Assembly: GCA_036389675.1 (NCBI GenBank)
Contig: DASVWI010000038.1
Span: 186,001-250,000 of the forward strand
Direction: 5' to 3'
Length of the DNA: 64,000 bases
Origin: DASQYE01 sp036389675
Lineage (GTDB): Bacteria; Acidobacteriota; Blastocatellia; Pyrinomonadales; Pyrinomonadaceae
Of this stretch, positions 7,447 to 15,483 are shown piece by piece. Numbering within the stretch: position 1 is the stretch's first letter; each line of letters begins with the position of its first letter. Position numbers and translations under genes: made by a program. The notes below the pieces were generated by a model. That model made no database searches, was not told the origin of the DNA, and saw only the letters and a program-made list of their open reading frames with translations.

Positions 7447-8745
7447 ATGCATATAGCTGTCATTGGCTCTGGCTATGTAGGTCTTGTGACCGGCGCGTGC
7501 TTCGCCGAGTTCGGCGTCGATGTCACGTGCGTGGACGTTGATGCCGAGAAGATCGCGCGGCTCTCAGAGGGCCGGATACCGATCTATGAGCCCAAGCTCG
7601 ATAACCTCATCGCCAAAAACCTGCATGCCGGGCGGTTGAGCTTTACGACCGACATTAAGACGGCAGTTGAACATGCCCTCGTCATCTTTCTCGCCGTCGG
7701 GACTCCGCCGAAAGAGGACGGCTCCGCCGACCTCAAGCAAATACATGAGGTGGCGCGCTCCGTGGCCGAGTACATGAACGGCTACAAGGTGATCGTCACC
7801 AAATCCACAGTGCCGGTCGGGACTGGCGAGAGCCTGCGGGGGCTCATACGCGAGCACCAGAAACGACAGATCAATTTCGGCATCGTCTCGAACCCTGAAT
7901 TCCTGCGCGAGGGCGCAGCCATTGATGATTTTATGCGGCCAGACAGGGTCGTCATAGGCAGCCGCGACGAAGAGGCTATCGCCATTATGCGTGACCTCTA
8001 CCGCCCTCTCTTCCTGATCGAGACCCCTTTCGTCATCACCTCGCTCGAAGCCGCTGAGCTGATCAAGTACGCGGCCAACGCTTTTCTTGCGACCAAGATT
8101 TCCTTCATCAACGAGGTCGCGCTGCTCTGCGACCGGATTGGCTGTGATGTGCATGATGTGGCGCGCGGCATAGGCATGGACGGACGCATCGGTCGCAAAT
8201 TCCTCCACCCGGGTCCGGGCTTCGGAGGCTCATGCTTTCCGAAAGACACGAGCGCGTTTAGCTCAATCGCGCAAAAGTTCGGCCTTGATCCTTTGATCGT
8301 GAATGCCGTCATAGAGGTTAATCGCCGACAGCGCGCCGCGATGGTGCCGAAGATAGAGAAGCTGGTGGGCGATCTGCGCGGTAAGAGTATCGCCGTCCTC
8401 GGCCTCTCCTTCAAACCCGAGACGGACGATATGCGCGAAGCTCCGTCGATTGACATCATTCGTGGCCTCGTCGAGCGTGGCGCGACCGTTCGCGCTTACG
8501 ACCCGGTCGCAATTACGGAAGCAAAGAAGGTTCTGCCGGACATCGCTTATGCGGAAGACGAGTATGGGGCCGTCGCCGGGGCAGACGCGCTGGTTTTCAT
8601 TACGGAGTGGAATCAATTCCGCGCGCTCGATATGGAGCGCATACGCGGCCTTATGCGGAGCCCCAAAATCGCAGACCTGCGCAATATCTATGAACCCGAA
8701 GCCATGCGCAATCTGGGCTTCGATTACGTCGGAGTCGGAAGATAA
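7447..8745 (+). CDS. ugd: UDP-glucose 6-dehydrogenase
   Basis: It oxidises UDP-glucose to UDP-glucuronate with NAD, supplying precursor for surface polysaccharide. At 432 aa it has typical length. Visible motifs are the N-terminal NAD site GSGYVGLVTGACFAE, KSTVPVGTG, the PEFLREG block, the central helix EAAELIKYAANAFLATKISF and the catalytic loop GPGFGGSCFPKD with the nucleophilic Cys. The C-terminal UDP-binding domain has FKPETDDMREAPS. ATG 7447 begins directly with the Rossmann fold (MHIAVIGSG). The next gene encodes an NDP-sugar epimerase, so the two probably form a nucleotide-sugar unit, separated by an intergenic repeat. Confidence 0.96.
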   Translation: MHIAVIGSGYVGLVTGACFAEFGVDVTCVDVDAEKIARLSEGRIPIYEPKLDNLIAKNLHAGRLSFTTDIKTAVEHALVIFLAVGTPPKEDGSADLKQIHEVARSVAEYMNGYKVIVTKSTVPVGTGESLRGLIREHQKRQINFGIVSNPEFLREGAAIDDFMRPDRVVIGSRDEEAIAIMRDLYRPLFLIETPFVITSLEAAELIKYAANAFLATKISFINEVALLCDRIGCDVHDVARGIGMDGRIGRKFLHPGPGFGGSCFPKDTSAFSSIAQKFGLDPLIVNAVIEVNRRQRAAMVPKIEKLVGDLRGKSIAVLGLSFKPETDDMREAPSIDIIRGLVERGATVRAYDPVAITEAKKVLPDIAYAEDEYGAVAGADALVFITEWNQFRALDMERIRGLMRSPKIADLRNIYEPEAMRNLGFDYVGVGR

Positions 8746-8758
8746 AAGAACAGATATC

Positions 8759-8823
8759 AGGTGTCAGATGTTAGATGTCAGTAAGAAGAACATCGAGCGT
8801 CCGGCATCCGGCATCTGAAACCT
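8759..8823. repeat. Imperfect intergenic hairpin (CAGATGT words)
   Basis: The left arm AGGTGTCAGATGTTAGATG (from 8759) and the complement of the right arm (reading AGGTTTCAGATGCCGGATG, ending 8823) differ at only a few positions. It fills the spacer between ugd and the epimerase gene and resembles the other word-repeat hairpins of this window. Confidence 0.55.
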
Positions 8824-8829
8824 ACTCAT

Positions 8830-9789
8830 ATGAGTCTTTCAGGAATCGTTCTGGTGACAGGCGGCGCGGGCTTTATAGGCTCTCACATCGCGGCTAATCT
8901 GGCGGCGAGCGGCGCTCGCGTGCGCGTCATAGATAATCTCTCGACGGGCCACAGGGAGAACCTTGAAGAGATAGGCGGCGAGGTGGATTTCGTCGAAGCC
9001 AGCCTTGTGGACGAGGCCGCGACGCGCCGCGCTCTGGAGGACGTAGAGGTGGTGTTTCACGAGGCGGCCATCCCTTCAGTCCCGCGCTCCGTGGATAATC
9101 CGCGCGAGACGCATGAGGCCTGCACGGACGCGACCTTCACGCTTCTGCTGGCGGCGCGCGACCGCAGGGTCAGGCGCTTCGTCTATGCTGCCTCAAGCTC
9201 GGCTTATGGAGACCAACCGGGGCTGCCGAAAACGGAGGAGATGAGCCCCAACCCGCTCTCGCCCTACGCTGTCGCGAAACTTGTCGGCGAGTATTACTGC
9301 CAGGTCTTTACCCGCGCCTATAGCCTTGAGACGGTCTCTTTGCGCTACTTCAACGTCTTCGGGCCGAGGCAAGACCCAAGCTCGCAGTATTCGGGCGTTA
9401 TCTCGCGTTTCATCGACGCGCTGATGAGCGGCCAGCGACCTGTGATCTTCGGCGACGGAGAGCATTCGCGCGATTTTACGTACATAGAGAACGTCGTGGA
9501 CGCTAACCTGCGCGCCGCGCAATCGACGAGCGCCGTCGGTCAGGTCATCAATATCGCGAACGGGCAGAGAACGACCCTTAACGAGTTGCTGAGTGTTTTG
9601 AAGAGCGTGACGGGCCGCACAGGTGTCGAGGCAGAGTACAGGGAAGAACGCGTGGGCGACGTTCGCCACAGCCTCGCGGACATTACGCGTGCGCGAGAGC
9701 TGCTCGGCTACGAGCCCCGGGTCGGCCTCAAAGACGGCCTGCAATCAACGATAGATTGGTGGAAGCAGAGTCGCTTCGCCCGGCAGTAG
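8830..9789 (+). CDS. NAD-dependent nucleotide-sugar epimerase/dehydratase (extended SDR)
   Basis: The 319-aa extended short-chain dehydrogenase has the nucleotide site TGGAGFIGSHIAANL, the active-site Ser in AASSSAYGD and Tyr-x3-Lys in YAVAKL, plus the sugar-binding segment LRYFNVFGPRQDPSSQYSG. This layout is closest to UDP-glucose/UDP-GlcNAc 4-epimerases (GalE/WbpP type). UDP-glucuronate epimerase or decarboxylase activity would also fit the neighbouring UDP-glucose dehydrogenase; substrate cannot be fixed from sequence alone. It ends 55 bp before a strong terminator shared with the converging PEP-CTERM gene. Confidence 0.9.
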   Translation: MSLSGIVLVTGGAGFIGSHIAANLAASGARVRVIDNLSTGHRENLEEIGGEVDFVEASLVDEAATRRALEDVEVVFHEAAIPSVPRSVDNPRETHEACTDATFTLLLAARDRRVRRFVYAASSSAYGDQPGLPKTEEMSPNPLSPYAVAKLVGEYYCQVFTRAYSLETVSLRYFNVFGPRQDPSSQYSGVISRFIDALMSGQRPVIFGDGEHSRDFTYIENVVDANLRAAQSTSAVGQVINIANGQRTTLNELLSVLKSVTGRTGVEAEYREERVGDVRHSLADITRARELLGYEPRVGLKDGLQSTIDWWKQSRFARQ

Positions 9790-9844
9790 GGCGAAGGCAG
9801 GCGTTATTACGATTCAGGGGTTTTCGCCCGCTTTTTTCAACAAT

Positions 9845-9887
9845 AAAGCAGATGGGCCTGACTATTTAAGTCAGGCCCATCTGCTTT
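9845..9887. terminator. Bidirectional terminator
   Basis: A perfect 18-bp stem (AAAGCAGATGGGCCTGAC with its complement) and a 7-nt loop are flanked by A/T runs. It lies between convergent genes ending at 9789 (+) and 9923 (-). Confidence 0.9.
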
Positions 9888-9922
9888 AATCTTATGCTGA
9901 TTCAGCGTATTGCCCTGAGTGA

Positions 9923-10534
9923 TCAGCCCTCTCGTTTCATACGCCGGCGGGCCATTCCTGCAAGGCCTGTCAAGCCTGTCCCGAGCAGCAGCAGCGTCGT
10001 CGGTTCTGGAACCGTAGAAGTGATCTGTGCCTGAACAGTCGTCACACCGTTATTGGTGCTCGGCGGGACGAGCGGCAGCGGATTATTGGTGAGACTGTAA
10101 GTGACGCCATTAATCGTCGTCGTGTTGACGGCAAAGGTGACGAGACCTGTACTTTGGTCTTGCTGGATTGTTCCGTTCAACGTCGCAAACAGACTGCCAG
10201 CGCCCGGTGTGGGCGCGGTCTGGGTGATGCCCAGGGTAAAGGTCGTGCCGGGCGCAATAGTTCCACCCGTGCCCGTCACAGTCGTTTGGAACTGGCCCAA
10301 ACTGGAAAAGGTGAAAGGGTTCGCCTGCACGGAGCTGGCGACGCCCGTGAACGTGATCGTCGTCAGATTCCCGGGAGCGCCAAAGGAAATGGTGTTGCTA
10401 CCTCCGTTAAACGAGCCGGTGGTCGAAAAGGTGACAGTGTCGGCGCGCGCTACTCCCTGGCCGAGCGCAAAGATAGCGATAATGGCGACACACAGTATTA
10501 AAGATTTTATCGGGGCGAATGCGAGACTTTTCAT
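9923..10534 (-). CDS. PEP-CTERM sorting domain protein
   Basis: The 203-aa secreted protein has a signal peptide (KSLILCVAIIAIFALGQGVARA). The mature region is rich in Thr, Gly, Asn and Ser with a beta-sheet-like pattern. The C-terminal PEP-CTERM signal is VPEPTTLLLLGTGLTGLAG followed by basic MARRRMKREG. Such tails are recognised and cleaved by exosortase (EpsH/XrtA families) during export to the surface or matrix. No exosortase is in this window. The start is ATG 10534, preceded by GGAGG (TTTGGAGGAAGTA); earlier starts would put 17 residues before the signal peptide. The two preceding nucleotide-sugar genes agree with an extracellular polysaccharide context. Confidence 0.9.
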   Translation of the reverse strand: MKSLAFAPIKSLILCVAIIAIFALGQGVARADTVTFSTTGSFNGGSNTISFGAPGNLTTITFTGVASSVQANPFTFSSLGQFQTTVTGTGGTIAPGTTFTLGITQTAPTPGAGSLFATLNGTIQQDQSTGLVTFAVNTTTINGVTYSLTNNPLPLVPPSTNNGVTTVQAQITSTVPEPTTLLLLGTGLTGLAGMARRRMKREG

Positions 10535-10719
10535 TACTTCCTCCAAATGGTCCTCAACTGGCATGGCTTCCAGAAGTACCGGCAAAAAAGCTAGACGGGC
10601 AATATTGCTTTGAGCCGGTGGAAAACAAACAGGGTCTAGGTTGGCGTAAAATACACCTAAACAACTAAAAAATCTAGCTTTGTTTTCACAAAAATCGTAA
10701 TCCCCCCCGGTTTCCAGAA

Positions 10720-10750
10720 AAAAATGGCCGGGCCAGGATTTTTTTTGTGG
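10720..10750. terminator. Possible weak terminator after mtnA
   Basis: A short GC palindrome (TGGCC/GGCC core) is flanked by seven- and eight-base T/A runs on both sides. The stem is only about 4-5 bp, so this is tentative. Confidence 0.3.
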
Positions 10751-10755
10751 GCCGA

Positions 10756-11802
10756 CTAACCCTTAAGCATGCGGCGCAGGCTCTCCGTGTAGGGCTGGCG
10801 AGCAACGCCCCTGTCGGTGATGATGGCTGTGATCAATTCGTTGGGCGTGATATCGAATGCTGGGTTTTGCACCTCTATGCCTTCGGGCGCAAGCTGCTGC
10901 TCGCGTATGTGCGTGACCTCTCGCGAGTCGCGTTCCTCAATCGGGATGTCCTCGCCGGTTATGGATTTCAGGTCAACGGTCGAGACGGGCGCGGCGACGT
11001 AGAAGGGAATATCATGCTGGCGTGCGAGGACTGCGACCATGTAAGTGCCGATCTTATTGGCCGTGTCACCGTTGGCGGCGATGCGGTCTGCGCCGACGAC
11101 GACCGCATCCACCTGACCCTTCTTCATGACATGCCCGGCCATGTTGTCGGTAATCAGCGTCACCGGTATCTCGTCTTTGTGAAGCTCCCATGCGGTGAGT
11201 CGCGCGCCTTGAAGAAAGGGGCGCGTCTCGTCCGCGATGACGGCGATGCGTTTGCCGGCGTCGCGCGCGCCGCGTATGACGCCGAGCGCCGTGCCGTAAT
11301 CTCCGGCGGCGGCGAGCGCCCCGGCGTTGCAGTGCGTCAGCACGGTCGAGCCGTCTTCCAGAAGCTCGCCGCCGAAGCGGCCCATCGAGCGGTTGGATTC
11401 CAAGTCCTCTTTATAGACGGCCTTCGCCTCCTCGACGAGCATCCCCTTGATCTCTTCAACATCACCTGTCTGGGCGCGGGCGCGGTCAAAGGCCGCGCGC
11501 ATACGCTCGATGGCCCAGAAGAGATTGACGGCGGTGGGGCGCGTCTTGCTCATCACTTCGCACATATAATCGAAATCGAATTCGAGGTCTGCGACGGATG
11601 TGCCGACAGATTGCTTTGCCCCGAGCGCCAGACCCATGGCGGCGGACACTCCTATGGCCGGTGCGCCGCGCACGGCCATCTTCTTGATGGCCTCGGCCAC
11701 CTCTTCATAGGAGCGCAGCATGAGGTATTTCTCCTCCGTGGGGAGGATACGCTGGTCTATCATACGCACGCCTTCGTCCGTCCACTCAACTGTCTTTATC
11801 AT
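10756..11802 (-). CDS. mtnA: S-methyl-5-thioribose-1-phosphate isomerase
   Basis: An aldose-ketose isomerase of the methionine salvage pathway, in the eIF-2B alpha/beta/delta family. At 348 aa it has the expected length. Signature segments are the RGAPAIGVSAA loop, the catalytic Cys in LTHCNAGALA, VIADETRPFLQGARLTAWEL and the catalytic Asp in GADRIAANGDTANKIGT. ATG 11802 is preceded by GAGGAG. Homologues that isomerise ribose 1,5-bisphosphate exist, but the motifs here fit MtnA. No other salvage gene is adjacent. Confidence 0.93.
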   Translation of the reverse strand: MIKTVEWTDEGVRMIDQRILPTEEKYLMLRSYEEVAEAIKKMAVRGAPAIGVSAAMGLALGAKQSVGTSVADLEFDFDYMCEVMSKTRPTAVNLFWAIERMRAAFDRARAQTGDVEEIKGMLVEEAKAVYKEDLESNRSMGRFGGELLEDGSTVLTHCNAGALAAAGDYGTALGVIRGARDAGKRIAVIADETRPFLQGARLTAWELHKDEIPVTLITDNMAGHVMKKGQVDAVVVGADRIAANGDTANKIGTYMVAVLARQHDIPFYVAAPVSTVDLKSITGEDIPIEERDSREVTHIREQQLAPEGIEVQNPAFDITPNELITAIITDRGVARQPYTESLRRMLKG

Positions 11803-11942
11803 CTTGATCGAATGCTCCTCGGGTGAATTTAGTATGGAGGCATCTTAGAAGGAAAAGAGCGAAAGGTAAAAGGCAAAAGGAAGGCCGCCCCGCGCGCGAG
11901 AGCGCGCGCTCTCTCTCTCTCTGTGAGCGTCGTGCCGGTCTT

Positions 11943-11970
11943 TTGACTTTAAAGGGCGCGGCGTGATAAC
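11943..11970 (+). promoter_or_regulatory. Promoter for the cobalamin riboswitch / btuFCD transcript
   Basis: TTGACT (11943-11948), a 16-bp spacer and GATAAC (11965-11970) lie about 50 bp ahead of the riboswitch. The -10 is imperfect. Confidence 0.4.
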
Positions 11971-12021
11971 GTCCGCTCCTCTGGTCAAGGTGGGTTCACT
12001 TTTTTTCTTGCTCTTTTTATC

Positions 12022-12210
12022 AAGAAGCGTCCGGGTGCCCCGTTCGATAAAAGCGGGGAGAATAGGGAAGCGGGTGCAAATCCCGCGCGGTCGCGCCACT
12101 GTAAGGAGAAGAACCGGCAAGGACGGGCTGGCGGCTTTAAAAGGAGCTTGCAGCTTCGGGCCGGGCGGTTGCCCGAATCTTTTTCTCCGAGCCAGGAGAC
12201 CTGCCCGTTG
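12022..12210 (+). ncRNA. Cobalamin (B12) riboswitch 1
   Basis: Contains the conserved cobalamin-aptamer blocks in order: AAGCGTCCGGGTGCC, GGGAAGCGGGTGCAAATCCC, the B12-box core GCGCCACTGTAAGG, and the 3' block GAGCCAGGAGACCTGCC. It directly precedes the btuFCD uptake operon. An expression platform with a terminator hairpin follows at 12294-12356, so B12 binding is expected to stop transcription. A pairing ATGCTTT (12211) / AAAAGCAT (12281-12288) lies in the platform. Confidence 0.92.
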
Positions 12211-12293
12211 ATGCTTTGCCTCCTTCGAGCGCCTCGCGTAAAGGTGTTCAGGTCGCACGCGGGTCTTCTCTATTCCATCCAAAAGCATAGAAG

Positions 12294-12356
12294 TCCCGTC
12301 GCCAAGCCTGTCGCCTTTCAGTAAAGAGGCGTGTGGGCGTGCGCGACGGGATTTTT
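12294..12356 (+). terminator. Riboswitch-controlled terminator before btuF
   Basis: TCCCGTCGC (12294-12302) pairs with GCGACGGGA (12343-12351), followed by TTTTT (12352-12356). It lies across the first possible start codon of btuF, which argues that btuF starts downstream of it. Confidence 0.75.
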
Positions 12357-12359
12357 CAT

Positions 12360-13307
12360 TTGAGTAACTATCGCCTGCGACAATTTAAGTTTTTAAGCCT
12401 GCTGCTTTTGACGAGCGCGCTCCTTTTTGCCTGCGCGCCGCGTAGTGAAAGCGGAAAGGGCACGCCGCCCGGCAATCTCGCGGCTGAGATGCGCGAGGTG
12501 ACGGATGATGCCGGGAAGCGTGTGCGCGTCCACGCGCGCCCCGAGCGCATAGTCAGCCTCGCTCCGAACCTGACCGAGATCGTTTACGCTGTCGGCGCTG
12601 GCCCACGCCTCGTCGGCAATACGACCTATTGCGATTACCCGCGGGAAGCCAATCAGGTCACAAAGGTCGGCGACACGCTTCACCCGAGCGTCGAGCGTAT
12701 TCTGGCCTTGCGCCCGCAATTGATACTCGTCTCGACGGCCTCTCAGCTTGAAACCTTCGCGCGCCAGTTGGACGAGCAACAGATCGCCGTCTACGTCACA
12801 GACCCGCGCGACCTTGACGGCGTCCTTCGCTCCATCGTGAGCGTGGGCGATTTGCTGGGCCAACGGGCGGAGGCCGAGCGTGTGGCGGGGCAGTTGAGAG
12901 AGCGCGCCGCCAGAGTTGAAGAGGCCACGAGATCAAGACAGCCGGTCAGCGTCTTCTACCAGCTTTCAGCCGAGCCGCTTTACACGGCGGGGCACGATTC
13001 CTACATAACAGACCTCGTCAGGCGGGCGGGCGGGCGCTCCGTCACGGCGGACGTGCCCGGAGCATGGCCGCGCTATAGCGACGAGGCTGCGCTCTCCTCG
13101 CGTCCCGAAGCGATAGTGATGGCGACTGGCGGCTCTATGGGCGAGGCCAACGCCGACATCGCGGCTGCCCTGAAGAACTCCCCAGCCGCCAGGAGCGGGC
13201 GCATCATTAAGATCAACGGCGACTATCTTTCTCGTCCCGGCCCGAGACTTGTTGACGGCCTTGAGCAGATGGCGCGCTCACTGCACCCGGAAGCATTCGG
13301 GCAATGA
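12360..13307 (+). CDS. btuF: Cobalamin ABC transporter, substrate-binding lipoprotein
   Basis: A class III (BtuF/FepB-like) periplasmic binding protein that hands corrinoid to the BtuCD transporter. A lipoprotein signal is present (FLSLLLLTSALLFAC, lipobox Cys), followed by the binding domain: RIVSLAPNLTEIVYAVG, LVGNTTYCDYP, KVGDTLHPSVERILAL..P. The C-terminal lobe ends in SRPGPRLVDGLEQMARSLHP. I prefer TTG 12360 (LSNYRLRQFKF) as start because a GTG at 12333 lies inside the riboswitch terminator hairpin. Its stop overlaps the btuC start by 4 bp (ATGA). B12 specificity is inferred from the riboswitch and from the btuB gene downstream. Confidence 0.9.
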   Translation: MSNYRLRQFKFLSLLLLTSALLFACAPRSESGKGTPPGNLAAEMREVTDDAGKRVRVHARPERIVSLAPNLTEIVYAVGAGPRLVGNTTYCDYPREANQVTKVGDTLHPSVERILALRPQLILVSTASQLETFARQLDEQQIAVYVTDPRDLDGVLRSIVSVGDLLGQRAEAERVAGQLRERAARVEEATRSRQPVSVFYQLSAEPLYTAGHDSYITDLVRRAGGRSVTADVPGAWPRYSDEAALSSRPEAIVMATGGSMGEANADIAAALKNSPAARSGRIIKINGDYLSRPGPRLVDGLEQMARSLHPEAFGQ

Positions 13308-14374
13308 GGTTTGTGACCATAGAGACGGCGAAAGCGGGCAGCCCCGCAACCGCAGACTTCGCGCGCGGCGCTCATACGACTTTGCGCCGCACGCTCGCCA
13401 TCTGCTCGTTGCTCGCGCTGGCGCTGCTCACGGTCGGGCTCGTCAGTATGTTGATGGGCAGCCAACGTCTGCCCATCACTGGCTCGCTCTGCCTGATCTT
13501 CGGAGGCGACGGGGGAAGGTGCGGGTTGACGCCCGAACAGCAAGCAATCCTTTTTGACTTAAGACTGCCGCGCGTGCTGCTCGCGGCGAGCGTGGGCGCA
13601 TCCCTTGCGGCTGCGGGCGCGGGCTATCAGGCTCTGCTTCGTAATCCGCTGGCCGAGCCTTACCTGCTCGGTATCTCCAACGGCGCAGCCGTCGGCACGA
13701 TGATTGCGCTCGTCTTCCTCGGCACACAGACGTGGACACGCTCTCTGATGGCGTTTGCGGGGGCACTGGCGGCAACCTTCGTCGTCTACCGGCTGGCTCG
13801 CGGGCGCACGGGGACATCGCCGGAAAAGTTGATTCTGGCGGGCGTGATCGTGACCACGTTTCTTTCCTCGGCCATCGTCTTCATCACGACCATGATGGAT
13901 GCGACGCGCATACGCTCTTTCAACTTCTGGCTGCTGGGCGACCTGTCCGGCTCTACCTCAAGCCTGTTGACCATCGGTCTCATCGCTGCCTTGTTGGGGA
14001 CTGTGCTGCTGGCCGCGCACGGGCGCGCGTTGAACCTGATGATGCTGGGCGAGCGTGACGCGTTCGACTTAGGGGTCGAGGTGGAGCGCGTGCGCCTGAT
14101 AGTCTTTCTGGCGGCCTCGCTTCTGGTCGGAGCGTCGGTCGCTTCGAGCGGCTCTGTGGGCTATGTCGGTCTGGTCGTGCCGCATCTGGTGCGCCTCTCT
14201 GTCGGGAGCGATAACCGCACGACTATTCCTGCGGCGGCGCTGGCCGGGGCATTGTTCGTCATCGTAGCGGACACGGCGGCGCGCACAATCATCGCCCCGC
14301 GCGAGTTGCCCGTCGGCGCAATCACGGCGCTCATCGGCGCGCCGCTTTTCGTCTATCTGCTGAGAAGAGGCTGA
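13304..14374 (+). CDS. btuC: Cobalamin ABC transporter permease (FecCD family)
   Basis: The 356-aa inner-membrane permease has about ten hydrophobic segments. FecCD-family motifs are LRLPRVLLAASVGASLAAAG, YQALLRNPLAEPYLLGIS.GA, GSVGYVGLVVPHLVRL and the end ELPVGAITALIGAPLFVYLL. An N-terminal extension of about 25 polar residues precedes the first membrane helix. The ATG overlaps the btuF stop, indicating translational coupling, and btuD follows 12 bp after the stop. Iron-siderophore permeases belong to the same family; B12 is preferred because of the riboswitch. Confidence 0.92.
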   Translation: MRFVTIETAKAGSPATADFARGAHTTLRRTLAICSLLALALLTVGLVSMLMGSQRLPITGSLCLIFGGDGGRCGLTPEQQAILFDLRLPRVLLAASVGASLAAAGAGYQALLRNPLAEPYLLGISNGAAVGTMIALVFLGTQTWTRSLMAFAGALAATFVVYRLARGRTGTSPEKLILAGVIVTTFLSSAIVFITTMMDATRIRSFNFWLLGDLSGSTSSLLTIGLIAALLGTVLLAAHGRALNLMMLGERDAFDLGVEVERVRLIVFLAASLLVGASVASSGSVGYVGLVVPHLVRLSVGSDNRTTIPAAALAGALFVIVADTAARTIIAPRELPVGAITALIGAPLFVYLLRRG

Positions 14375-14386
14375 GGGCTTCGGAGA

Positions 14387-15175
14387 ATGCTTGAGGCGCG
14401 AGAGATCAGCGTGAGTTACGGCGAGCGTGAGGCTGTGCGGGGCGTATCTGTGAGCGCCGTGCCGGGCGAGGTCGTGGGCATCATTGGCCCAAACGGCGCG
14501 GGCAAGTCAACCTTGATGCGTGCTTTGAACGGCGCTATCCAGCAGACGAGCGGCGAAGTTTTGCTCGACGGCAAGCCTCTGCGCTCCTTTGCGCGCCGCG
14601 CCGTGAGCCGTCGCATAGCCGTGGTCGCGCAGGAGGCCGAGCTGCGTTTCCCTGTGACGGTCATGGAGTTCGTGCTCGGAGGACGTTATGCGTGGGCGAG
14701 CACGGGCGCGTGGGGCTGGGAGACGGAGCGCGACGTGGAAGTCGCAACCCACGCTCTGGTTGAGACGGGGCTCATGGATTTCAGTGGGCGCTTGATGAAC
14801 GAGTTGTCCGGCGGTGAGCGGCAGCGTGCCGTGCTGGCGCGCGCTCTGGCAACGGAGGCAGGGATTCTCCTGCTCGACGAGCCCACGGCGAATCTCGATC
14901 TGGCGCATCAGGCGACGGTGCTGAGGCTCGTGCGCGCGCGCAGCGATAAAGAGGGGGCGGCAGCCGTCGTCGTGACGCACGACGTTAATCTCGCGGCGGA
15001 GTTCGCTGATCGCGTTCTTTTGCTCAAGGGCGGGCGGGCGCTCGCTTCAGGCCCGCCGCGTGAAGTGCTGACGCCCGCCACCCTGCGCGAGCTATTCGAC
15101 ATAGAAGTTCTGGTGGATGCTCACCCGGTTACGGGAGCGCCACGTATTACGCCGGTGCATGAAGCGCGCCGGTGA
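14387..15175 (+). CDS. btuD: Cobalamin ABC transporter ATP-binding protein
   Basis: The 262-aa ATPase has Walker A GPNGAGKST, a Q-loop in VVAQEAELRF, signature LSGGERQR, Walker B ILLLDEPTANLD and the switch His in VVTHDVN. It energises BtuC. ATG 14387 (MLEAREISVSYGERE) follows CGGAG. It is the last gene of the btuFCD operon; the second riboswitch begins within about 15 bp of its stop. Confidence 0.94.
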   Translation: MLEAREISVSYGEREAVRGVSVSAVPGEVVGIIGPNGAGKSTLMRALNGAIQQTSGEVLLDGKPLRSFARRAVSRRIAVVAQEAELRFPVTVMEFVLGGRYAWASTGAWGWETERDVEVATHALVETGLMDFSGRLMNELSGGERQRAVLARALATEAGILLLDEPTANLDLAHQATVLRLVRARSDKEGAAAVVVTHDVNLAAEFADRVLLLKGGRALASGPPREVLTPATLRELFDIEVLVDAHPVTGAPRITPVHEARR

Positions 15176-15185
15176 TTCATCAACC

Positions 15186-15436
15186 AACGAGCGACGGTTC
15201 GGGGAAGGCGGTGCAAAGCCGCCACTGCCCGCGCAACTGTAAACGGCAACAACGTTCCGCATGCTCTAGGCCACTATTCCACAAGGGAACGGGAAGGCGC
15301 GGAACTGAAAAGCAAGGATGAAGGATGAAGGCGGAAGGATGAAGTAAAAGCTATCAACGAAATTGAAGCATTTCTTTCATCCTTCATCCTTCATCCTTCA
15401 TCCTTTGCTTTTGGCCGTGAGTCAGGAGACCTATCC
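15186..15436 (+). ncRNA. Cobalamin riboswitch 2 with an inserted repeat hairpin
   Basis: Conserved blocks in order: GGGGAAGGCGGTGCAAAGCC, GCCACTGCCCGCGCAACTGT, AGGCCACTATTCC, GGGAACGGGAAGGCGCGGAAC and, at the 3' end, GAGTCAGGAGACC. Between the last two a stem of about 105 nt (15308-15412) made of GGATGAA/TTCATCC words replaces what is normally a short variable hairpin. It precedes btuB; the short distance from the aptamer to the btuB RBS suggests control of translation initiation rather than a terminator. Confidence 0.9.
15308..15412. repeat. GGATGAA-type hairpin A2, inside riboswitch 2
   Basis: The left arm begins AAAAGCAAGGATGAAGG and the right arm ends CCTTCATCCTTTGCTTTT, giving a long stem. 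Tandem 7-base words GGATGAA and TTCATCC are visible. Same family as 2461-2535 and 30982-31077. Confidence 0.85.
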
Positions 15437-15483
15437 GGCGCTCTCTTGCAGGCTCGTACTGCGACGGGCAGGAGAAGCTAAAC

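Noticed and set aside
10747..11826. Long plus-strand open frame opposite mtnA
   Set aside because: It is fully antisense to a clear MtnA with all catalytic motifs; the translated product is compositionally abnormal (His/Asp/Arg-rich) as expected for a GC-rich shadow frame.
15308..15412. Tandem GGATGAA words as a CRISPR or direct-repeat array
   Set aside because: Repeats are only 7 bases, without spacers, and the two halves are complementary, so this is a hairpin.
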